Below, piece after piece: positions 57,640-64,000 of a DNA stretch of 64,000 nt. Source of the stretch: Symsagittifera roscoffensis (taxonomy: Eukaryota; Xenacoelomorpha; Acoela; Convolutidae); the NCBI RefSeq assembly GCF_963678635.1, contig NC_087065.1, forward strand, positions 45,696,381-45,760,380, written 5' to 3'. Positions within the stretch are counted from its first letter, which is position 1, and each line of letters begins with the position of its first letter. The position numbers were made by a program, and so were the translations under genes. A model generated the notes under the pieces. The model ran no database searches, was not told the DNA's origin, and was given only the letters and a program-made list of their open reading frames with translations.

Positions 57640-59166
57640 TTAAAGCTGTTTTTGAAATTCGACTTTCTTTAATATTTTAGACTGTGGAATGAATGTTTTA
57701 TAGTTTTTACGTGGTTGATTTCTAAGTCGTGATGACTCTCTATGTTCTGATTTGTCGATTAGTTCTTGGGGTATTATTTTTTCTGTCAGTTTTCTATTTT
57801 TTCTTTCTTTTTGAGGTATATTTTGATCTAGCTCTTTTGTATTGTTTTTCGTTATAGTTGATTTTTTATTTTGGTTTTCGAGATGAATGTCATGTTGTTC
57901 TTTTGTTTTATTCTCCGTATGTGGTGGGGTATTTTGAATAACTTTTAAACCTGCGAAAGAATATAATTGAGTTAGTTCGCGTAGTGCGTATTCTTTTGGG
58001 TAATAAGGTAATAGGTTGTTTCGGTGTTGAACAATTTCTTTTTTGTTTGAGTCGGTAATTTTATATGTGACATCAGTGGGTTTGGCAATTATTTGGTATG
58101 GTCCTTTTCGAAGGGGTTGTAATTTTTTAGAGATTCCTTTTTGAGTGTTAAAATTAGGTATTAAAACAAATGTTCCAATTTTTAAATCGGAGGCTGGTGT
58201 AAAGCGTGAATTTATTTGTTCATTAATGTTTTGTCTTTGTAACAACTTTTTTGTTACTTTTTGGTAAATTTCATTGTGTTTTTTATCTCTGTTTAAAATC
58301 CATTCGGTGTGTGTACCGGAGGCTAATTCAAGAATTTGTGGGTGATGAAAATGATCTTCATCGTGTGTATGTAAAGGTAAGTTGTAACAAATTGATTCTT
58401 TATTCGGTTGACAATAACTTTGTGCATTTTTATGAGAGTTTGCTGTAAACATAATTGGTTTGCGTGGCTTTTGATTAAAAACCATTTCATATGGTGACAT
58501 TTCTAGAGTTGTCGTGATTTGTGAATTATATGCTAAGGGAAATAGTTTTACATCTGCTGACCATTCGGTGTATTTTGTATCATTTCCATTGATGATACAT
58601 CTAAGATATTCTTGTAGTGAACGGTTCATACCTTCGACTAAGCCGTTTCTCCAAGGTGCGTGAGATGTACGTGGTTTGTGTTTGATGTTATATAAATGAC
58701 ATAGTGTGATAATTTCATTATTTATGAATTCTGTACCGTTGTCTGTAACTAAAATTTCTGGTAGTCCGAATTTGGCTATCCAGTGTTCATAGAGTGTTGT
58801 GTAAGCGTAATAAGCGTTACAATGTGGTACTCGGTTAAGTGCTACATAATGTGTAAAAGCGTCAACAATTACCATAATGTAGGAGTTTCCTTCGGATGAG
58901 GGTGAAATTGGTCCTTTTGTATCAAATGAAATACGGTGGTTAAAGTACAAACTTTGTCCTTTAAAATCTTGTTTTTGTGCTATTTGTTTTTGATTTGGAT
59001 AAGGTTTATTTAGCTGACATACTATACAATCATTGCATAGTACTTTTATCCAAATTGGTGCATTTGGAAAATAAAAGTTTTGTATGAATTTTGAATATGT
59101 TTTCTCTGATCCAGAGTGTCCTTTAATGTTTTGTGTATGTGAAATATTAAAAGCTATAAGACATAC
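57640..59166 (-). CDS. Retroelement integrase (pol C-terminal domain)
   Basis: The frame is open from 59166 and the first ATG-less part carries the zinc-binding HHCC domain (GHSGSEKT, then CNDCIVCQLNK). The DDE core follows: FDTKGP (first Asp), VTDNGTEF (second Asp) and GLVEGMNRSLQ (Glu). The C-terminal part has a GPY/F module (LRKGPYQII), typical of chromovirus/gypsy-like integrases, then a Lys/Glu/Asn-rich tail ending PQSKILKKVEF. All catalytic residues are present. An internal initiation codon is not needed if the frame is reached by +1 shift from RT. The 5' limit is a TAA at 59169-59167, leaving only 20 nt of overlap with the RT frame. Confidence 0.9.
   Translation of the reverse strand, partial: VCLIAFNISHTQNIKGHSGSEKTYSKFIQNFYFPNAPIWIKVLCNDCIVCQLNKPYPNQKQIAQKQDFKGQSLYFNHRISFDTKGPISPSSEGNSYIMVIVDAFTHYVALNRVPHCNAYYAYTTLYEHWIAKFGLPEILVTDNGTEFINNEIITLCHLYNIKHKPRTSHAPWRNGLVEGMNRSLQEYLRCIINGNDTKYTEWSADVKLFPLAYNSQITTTLEMSPYEMVFNQKPRKPIMFTANSHKNAQSYCQPNKESICYNLPLHTHDEDHFHHPQILELASGTHTEWILNRDKKHNEIYQKVTKKLLQRQNINEQINSRFTPASDLKIGTFVLIPNFNTQKGISKKLQPLRKGPYQIIAKPTDVTYKITDSNKKEIVQHRNNLLPYYPKEYALRELTQLYSFAGLKVIQNTPPHTENKTKEQHDIHLENQNKKSTITKNNTKELDQNIPQKERKNRKLTEKIIPQELIDKSEHRESSRLRNQPRKNYKTFIPQSKILKKVEFQKQL
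59147..59166 (-). promoter_or_regulatory. RT/IN junction: possible +1 frameshift at TTT-TAA
   Basis: The RT frame ends AGC-TTT-TAA; the integrase frame is +1 and open for only six codons before this stop. The sequence CTTTTAA lets a peptidyl-tRNA on TTT re-pair one base forward on TTT while a slow stop codon sits in the A site. A one-base deletion would look the same. Confidence 0.45.
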
Positions 59167-61837
59167 TTAGAGGGAGACAGGGAACTATAGATTCGTTTAA
59201 TTGGTATTCTAGAAGGTCTGTGTTTCCGTTAATTGTTGTATTATTAAATTTTCGAAAATATCTGAGGAGTATTTTATTTCCTAAAATAGTTGTATCTGCC
59301 TTGACGGGTTTAGTTTTATACTTGTGCCATGATTTTAGTTGTCTAATTACTGGGTCAAGATTTTGATATTGTTTCAAAGTATTAATTGTAACTTTATTTG
59401 TTGGGGGGAGAGAAATGTTTTCAATTTCTAATTTAGATAAAAGAATTGTATCAAGTGGGTCATGGAGGTCAAAAACTTGATTTATTGTGTATTTTGAATC
59501 GTTTGTTTGTGGTCCTGATAAACTTATTTTATCAGTTAGATTTTCTTTTTCAATTAATGGAAAAAGGTCTTTTTTATGCGGGTGTTGTTTTACTCTTTTT
59601 TGTTGGGTGTTATTTTTTATCCATTGTGAGTATGGAATTGGTTTGAAAGTTGATGTTCCAAGTAGATCAACTTCGTAGTGGTTATTTTGGCAATCTAAAT
59701 AAAGTGGAAAGTGTTGTAGGTTATTTATCTGTGATTGTTCAACGTCGGTTTTTACTGCATATTTGCATTCTAGTCGGGGTGATGTTTCGTTTTCTGCAAG
59801 GTAAAATTTTATATTTTTGGGTATTTTAACTGTAGTTTTACGTGTAAGTAATTCAGGTGGTGTATTTCGACTTAAAGTGTCTGGTAATGCAAGATTCTTT
59901 CCTGCTGTCCAAACTATATGTAAGTTTGGGAATTTCATTAGAATTAATTGAAATCTATAAACTCGGTGATTTGGATTAGATTTTTGTGTAAAGAGAAAAA
60001 TGATTGGTTTGTGATCTGTGAAAAGAACTGTTGGATGTTTTGATCCAAGTATTAGAAATTCATATTCTGTTAGTGTATATATTATGGCTGTACATTCTCT
60101 CATTAGAGTTGAGAGTCGTAGCTCTGCTTGAGTGAATAGTCGAGAATTTGCTGATATAAGGTTCATTTTGTTTGTACCATTGTGTGATTGTAATAATGCT
60201 GCGCCGATGCCTAAATTCGAAGCATCGCACATTGCATAGAATGGTTGATTTGGATCTGGAATTGTATTCGAAATTTGTTCAGTTAAGAGTTTTTTAATTT
60301 CTTCAAATCGTGCTTGATGTTCTGTGTTCCATTCAAAATTATTTTGTTGTCTAAGTATATTATAAAATGGTCTTAGGTATAATTGCATTTTATAGACATA
60401 TTTGCTTAAAAAATTCAACATTCCAAGGAATTCTTGGATTTTCTTTTTGTTTGTTGGTGGTTGGAGTTTTTGAATAGCATTAATGCGTGATTTTAATGGA
60501 GTGATTGTTTTTCTTTCTATATTATGTCCTAAGAATTTAACTCGTGTTAAAAAGAAGTGTGATTTATCGGGGGCGGCCTTCAGATTTTCGTTCTGAAGTA
60601 TTTTGTGACAGTGTTCTAGAACTTTAAACATTTCTCCTTTTGTCTGTGATTGCATAAAAACATCGTCTAAATAGGTGATTGCGTTTTTCTTGAGTATTAG
60701 TGGTCTAAAAATTTTGCTCATAAAAGCTGAAAACGCTGCTGGTCCTATGGATATTCCATAGAATAGGCGGTTGAATTCATATTGTTGATTTCCAATAACA
60801 AATTGTGTTAAGCGTCGCGATTGTTCATCTAGTGGCATTTGATTATATGCACTATTCATATCTGCGGTTGTAAAGTATTTTCCGTTTATTTTTGTTAAAA
60901 TAACTTGTATTGGTTCAATAGGCCAATTGCATTTTGATTCGTCTATTAGTGAATTAAGATATCTAGCGTCTAGAACTATTTTTAATGATTCTCCTTTTGC
61001 TAGGATGATAACAGGGTTGATAAATGTGTTACCTTTTGGTTGTTCTTCTTTGTTTACCGGTGAGATTATATTGTATTGTTCTAAAATATCGAGTAATCTG
61101 TTCACTTTATCGTGTAAATGAATTGGTACTTTACTTGCTCTTTGTTTTTTGAAAACTGCGTCAGGTTTTAATGGGAGATGTAGTGATGAACTGATTTTGC
61201 CAACATCAAATTTAGATGTTGCATAGACTGATGAATATTTTATTAGCTGTTTGGCTAATTTATCAAATTCGTCTTGTGTTATTTGTGAATAATGGAAGTT
61301 AAACATTGTTAAAAATTTCTGTTGATTCTCTGTATAGTTATTTATGTTGAATGTAGGTTTGAAATATGGGGTTTTTGTGAAATAATCTGTATTTCTTTTT
61401 TCATTACTTATTATATTATTTATGGATAATTCTTCATTAAGAATTGTGGATTGACAAATATCTAATAATTGGAGTATATTATTTACGCGGTATGCTTTTT
61501 CGTGTAGTGGTGATATCGTAGCGTTGGTTTCGCAATAGCCTAAAAGTCCTAAAGGTAATGTTACTTGATAGGGTGTATTGTTGTATACATGTAGAGAAAT
61601 AATATCTGAATTCGAGTTTTTCAAATATTTTATGGATGAGATTGTGATTTTGAAAAACTTATGGATAGGTTTGAATTCAAAATCTGACATATAGAGTTGT
61701 TGTCTATTTTGTTTTTTATCATATTGGTGAACTTGTTTTATTGAAAAATTATATATGTTTCCTGATAGTGGTTTCAGGTGTTTTCTTTGTTGATTATATA
61801 TCGGATAAAATTTTGAAAAGAATGGTGGTTGTTTATT
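59147..61837 (-). CDS. Retroelement reverse transcriptase - RNase H
   Basis: The frame is open from just after the protease TGA (61840-61838); the first ATG is at 61690. RT motifs in order: LKIVLDARYLN, FTTADMNSAYNQMPLDE (first Asp), FNRLFYGISIGPAAF, ITYLDDVF (YLDD catalytic pair, about residue 341 from the ATG), LTRVKFLGHNI. RNase H follows: AMCDASNLGIGAALLQ (Asp), MRECTAIIYTL (Glu), VLFTDHKPI (Asp), AGKNLALPDTLSR (last Asp). A ~250-residue linker precedes the TAA. The lengths fit Ty3/gypsy. All catalytic residues are intact, which argues for recent activity despite the frame breaks. Confidence 0.92.
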   Translation of the reverse strand, partial: NKQPPFFSKFYPIYNQQRKHLKPLSGNIYNFSIKQVHQYDKKQNRQQLYMSDFEFKPIHKFFKITISSIKYLKNSNSDIISLHVYNNTPYQVTLPLGLLGYCETNATISPLHEKAYRVNNILQLLDICQSTILNEELSINNIISNEKRNTDYFTKTPYFKPTFNINNYTENQQKFLTMFNFHYSQITQDEFDKLAKQLIKYSSVYATSKFDVGKISSSLHLPLKPDAVFKKQRASKVPIHLHDKVNRLLDILEQYNIISPVNKEEQPKGNTFINPVIILAKGESLKIVLDARYLNSLIDESKCNWPIEPIQVILTKINGKYFTTADMNSAYNQMPLDEQSRRLTQFVIGNQQYEFNRLFYGISIGPAAFSAFMSKIFRPLILKKNAITYLDDVFMQSQTKGEMFKVLEHCHKILQNENLKAAPDKSHFFLTRVKFLGHNIERKTITPLKSRINAIQKLQPPTNKKKIQEFLGMLNFLSKYVYKMQLYLRPFYNILRQQNNFEWNTEHQARFEEIKKLLTEQISNTIPDPNQPFYAMCDASNLGIGAALLQSHNGTNKMNLISANSRLFTQAELRLSTLMRECTAIIYTLTEYEFLILGSKHPTVLFTDHKPIIFLFTQKSNPNHRVYRFQLILMKFPNLHIVWTAGKNLALPDTLSRNTPPELLTRKTTVKIPKNIKFYLAENETSPRLECKYAVKTDVEQSQINNLQHFPLYLDCQNNHYEVDLLGTSTFKPIPYSQWIKNNTQQKRVKQHPHKKDLFPLIEKENLTDKISLSGPQTNDSKYTINQVFDLHDPLDTILLSKLEIENISLPPTNKVTINTLKQYQNLDPVIRQLKSWHKYKTKPVKADTTILGNKILLRYFRKFNNTTINGNTDLLEYQLNESIVPCLPLSMSYSF

Positions 61838-61840
61838 TCA
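61838..61840 (-). promoter_or_regulatory. In-frame TGA between protease and RT
   Basis: AGA-TGA-AAT. Upstream and downstream frames are the same and both are open, so the stop is either read through, by-passed, or a single mutation. No obvious stimulatory hairpin was noticed. Confidence 0.6.
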
Positions 61841-62752
61841 TCTTTGAAAAAATGTTAGGGATGTGTCTTTTGTTTTTGTGTATTTATCTTTGATTAGTAT
61901 TTTACTATTCAAAATGTTGATTGTTGGTATATATTTAGAGATAAATGGTATTCCAATGATATTGTGTTTAATATCAGTGATATGGAATATTTGTTTAAAT
62001 GGTTTATTTAAAATTTTATTTTGCTCTATTGTTCTTGTGGGGAGAAGAAATAATTGAATTTTTCCATAGTTTACTAATGTTGATCCTTGTGCTGTTTCTA
62101 GTTTACTGGATGTTTCAAGGGGCGTTAGTTTTGGGTGTAGTGATTTTATCTCATTCCATGTGGGAATGTTTATTATGTTTGATTCTGCTCCTGAATCAAT
62201 TAAAAAATCAATTTCAAGATCTGGTCGTTGAAATTCTTTGCTTCTTGGAATTTCTAAAAGAAATGGTATTGTCCAAATTTTTTCTTTGGGTTGTTTTTTT
62301 TGTATATTTTGATAGATGTGATTTGTATTCAAGCATTTTGTTTTATTATTTTCATTGGATTGATTTGTAGTGTTAATTTCGTTAGTTTCTTGTGCCGTTT
62401 GTGTAGAATGGATGGGTTCAATATAATAATTGTGAAGGAGTTCTAATTGATTTTCATATATATGTGATGAAAAAGGTTGTTCATATATAATAGGTTCGTA
62501 ATCGTTTTCGACTGCTATCATATTGATGGAGATAGTGTTTTCTGTATCACTTTCTGAATCTGATGATTCACAGTTTATTTGATTTAGTTGTAGTTCGTTA
62601 TTTCCTGTGTCATCAATACCTGGGGGGTCTGATGTTGTTTCTGGGTTTGATTGTACTTGATTAATATTTCTTTGATGTTTAGGTGTACTACTTCTGTGGC
62701 GATTGTTAGAATTATTATAATCATATTCCTGTGTGGTGATTGGGAATAATTT
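61838..62752 (-). CDS. Retroelement aspartic protease
   Basis: The frame is open from 62752 (after a TAG at 62755-62753); the first ATG is at 62521. The retropepsin motif FLIDSGAESNIINIP has the catalytic D-S-G. A hydrophobic GIPFISKYIPTINIL stretch near the C-terminus fits the second conserved patch (the usual G-R/K-D is weak). The N-terminal ~75 codons continue the Asn/Ser/Arg-rich style of the gag tail, so this is the natural -1 continuation of gag. The frame ends FFQR-TGA and is open again in the same frame into RT. Confidence 0.82.
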   Translation of the reverse strand, partial: KLFPITTQEYDYNNSNNRHRSSTPKHQRNINQVQSNPETTSDPPGIDDTGNNELQLNQINCESSDSESDTENTISINMIAVENDYEPIIYEQPFSSHIYENQLELLHNYYIEPIHSTQTAQETNEINTTNQSNENNKTKCLNTNHIYQNIQKKQPKEKIWTIPFLLEIPRSKEFQRPDLEIDFLIDSGAESNIINIPTWNEIKSLHPKLTPLETSSKLETAQGSTLVNYGKIQLFLLPTRTIEQNKILNKPFKQIFHITDIKHNIIGIPFISKYIPTINILNSKILIKDKYTKTKDTSLTFFQR

Positions 62753-64000
62753 CTATAACGGTTATTATAACTTGAATGTCGATTTTGTGAATTATTTCGT
62801 GATCTGTTTTGATAATTATTGTTTGGTCTGTTATAGTTTGATCTATTATATGAGTTATTCCTTGATCGATTGTTCGGGTAATTCTGGTTTCGGTTGTTTG
62901 AATAACTTCTATTTCGATTATTGGAGTAGTTTCTATTTCTATTGTATGATGAGTTTCGTGATTGATTGTTTGGATAGTAATTATTTCTTGATTGTGAATT
63001 AGATCTAGAAACAAATTGTGTTGTATTTGAATTTGATCTGGAGTAGTTATTTCGACTATTTGGTCTATTGTAATGATTTTGTGACGAATTTTGTGCATTT
63101 CTTCGTTCTGGTGATCTTCCTCTATAACTTGAGTTATATGGTGATTGAGTTCTCGTGTAATTGGTATTGTTCGGAAGTGGTTTTCCTGAAATGTTGTTGC
63201 TGTATACATTTTTGTTCGGTAGATTTTGATCTTTTTTCATGTACTGATAGAATGATTTATTCGGTTCTTTATATTTTTGAGGTTTGTTTTGATTGTCCTG
63301 TTGTTTTTGTCTACATTCAGAAATACTATGTCCGTATCGTCGGCAATAATTACACCATTTTTTGAAAGATGGTTTGCCTTTAAAGTTTGGGTGTTTTTCA
63401 TAAATATTGAGTATTTCAGTGATTTTTTCAACGAGGTCTGTATCTGATTCCTGTATATTATTGATATTTGTGGTATTTGTTTCAATTCGATTAACATATT
63501 GTAATTTCAGATTTTCTGTTTCTTCAAGTTTCATTGTGATTTCCGCTTGCTCTAGTTTATCTACTAGTTTTCGAAAATCTAAATCGGGCTCTCGAATTGA
63601 GGAGGGATGGGATGCTCTCTTTTTTATTGCTATTTTCCTTAATTGAGGTGTTAAGGTCATCATTAAGATTTCTGTCATTTTTGTATTTTTGTAGTCGTGT
63701 GTATTTAGTGAGTTTGCTTTTCGAACTAGTGTTTCGATACGTACTGCTAATTGTTTGATGGTTTCATTTGGTAATCTGCGAATTTCATTACATAAAACTC
63801 TTTGTTGTTGTTTGTTTCTTTCGGAGTCAAACATTTTTGAAAATTCTTGTGTAAATCTTTTCCAATTTGATTTTATTTCTATAGGCAATACTGAAAACCA
63901 TTTTTGGGCTGCGCCGTCTAGGGTTGTTTGTATCAACGCTGTGCGTCGATGTATCCAATTTTGATGTAGTGGCGTATTAATTGGTTCCGGTCCTATATTT
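62584..64000 (-). CDS. Retroelement Gag, 5' end beyond window
   Basis: The frame runs off the right edge of the window (open through 64000), so the start is not seen; a TTG at 63936 is not a credible start. The capsid-like part includes LDGAAQKWFSVLP and a helical region up to MTLTPQLRKIA, as in gypsy/retrotransposon gag. A CX2CX4HX4C zinc knuckle (CNYCRRYGHSISEC) lies about 205 residues in from 63936. It is followed by a long Asn/Arg/Ser/Tyr-rich tail of NRNRNYSNNRN-type repeats, likely RNA-binding. After SPHRN (about 62725) the last ~45 codons look like the wrong frame: the Asn/Ser/Arg-rich style continues in the -1 frame. Confidence 0.88.
   Translation of the reverse strand, partial: NIGPEPINTPLHQNWIHRRTALIQTTLDGAAQKWFSVLPIEIKSNWKRFTQEFSKMFDSERNKQQQRVLCNEIRRLPNETIKQLAVRIETLVRKANSLNTHDYKNTKMTEILMMTLTPQLRKIAIKKRASHPSSIREPDLDFRKLVDKLEQAEITMKLEETENLKLQYVNRIETNTTNINNIQESDTDLVEKITEILNIYEKHPNFKGKPSFKKWCNYCRRYGHSISECRQKQQDNQNKPQKYKEPNKSFYQYMKKDQNLPNKNVYSNNISGKPLPNNTNYTRTQSPYNSSYRGRSPERRNAQNSSQNHYNRPNSRNNYSRSNSNTTQFVSRSNSQSRNNYYPNNQSRNSSYNRNRNYSNNRNRSYSNNRNQNYPNNRSRNNSYNRSNYNRPNNNYQNRSRNNSQNRHSSYNNRYRNYSQSPHRNMIIIILTIATEVVHLNIKEILIKYNQTQKQHQTPQVLMTQEITNYN

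Larger units (their letters stand above)
49090..64000 (-). mobile_element. Large env-bearing Ty3/gypsy-like LTR retroelement (5' end outside window)
   Basis: Minus-strand order gag, protease, RT-RNase H, integrase (GPY), then a ~4.8-kb block with a small TM ORF, an ATG-less Pro-rich ORF, envelope-like ORFs and an unrecognised 602-aa ORF, then a probable LTR. RT before integrase identifies Ty3/gypsy or retrovirus-like order. At more than 14.9 kb it is unusually long. Sense-strand ORFs are rich in A and poor in G. The 5' LTR, primer-binding site and gag start lie beyond 64000. The left limit is estimated from composition and the poly(A) signal. Confidence 0.8.

Noticed and set aside
63934-63936. 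TTG as the start of Gag
   Set aside because: The frame is open through the window edge and continues with plausible Gag sequence; the true start lies outside.

Overview
The window reads as intron-containing, AT-rich nuclear DNA of an animal, probably an invertebrate. It has a split RASD/Rhes-type small-GTPase gene with GT-AG introns, a Pol III-type tRNA gene, satellite DNA, and a dense load of DNA transposons, Helitron-like elements and LTR retroelements. Most of the first 51 kb is non-coding and repeat-derived. I cannot name the species.

Layout. At 2.0-5.6 kb a Helentron-type element and a ~405-bp tandem duplication are interrupted by a hAT-type transposon (3385-4974, perfect 8-bp target duplication). 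This transposon carries a spliceable exon of a RASD-like GTPase. At 5.7-6.55 kb lies a field of GAGCGG repeats with an embedded tRNA-Arg(TCG). At 6.9-8.1 kb are exons 2 and 1 of a RASD-like gene on the minus strand. At 9.7-12.4 kb are four Helentron-type copies, two of them inside an apparently exact 845-bp tandem duplication. A 441-bp hAT MITE sits at 13548-13988. Foldback-like elements with TCCCGGGTTGAC termini lie at 19.7-21.6, 31.0-31.5 and 36.8-37.7 kb. A satellite array with ~81-bp monomers and ~715-bp higher-order repeats fills 25.1-29.4 kb. A decayed hAT transposase remnant lies at 32.7-33.2 kb, and a 1.29-kb tandem duplication at 34.7-37.3 kb. A decayed Ty1/copia element with both LTRs spans 39.5-45.3 kb. 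A second Helentron-type cluster with exon-like fragments lies at 45.6-48.3 kb.

The right end (about 49.1 kb to the window edge, minus strand) is the best preserved and most unusual region: a large envelope-bearing Ty3/gypsy-like retroelement cut by the window at its 5' side. In its own direction it has gag with a CCHC knuckle, protease, RT-RNase H and integrase with a GPY module. A downstream block follows: a small two-TM ORF; a 391-codon ORF with no ATG that opens exactly at a strong 3' splice site; an envelope-like ORF with signal peptide; a membrane-spanning ORF; and an unrecognised 602-aa ORF. The last four ORFs abut or overlap by 13, 0 and 4 nt, as if one spliced mRNA served all of them. 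The pol side is broken or recoded at every domain junction: a -1 step gag/pro, an in-frame TGA pro/RT, and a +1 step at TTT-TAA RT/IN. A single in-frame TAA also splits the envelope region. Whether these are programmed recoding sites or decay needs other copies to decide.
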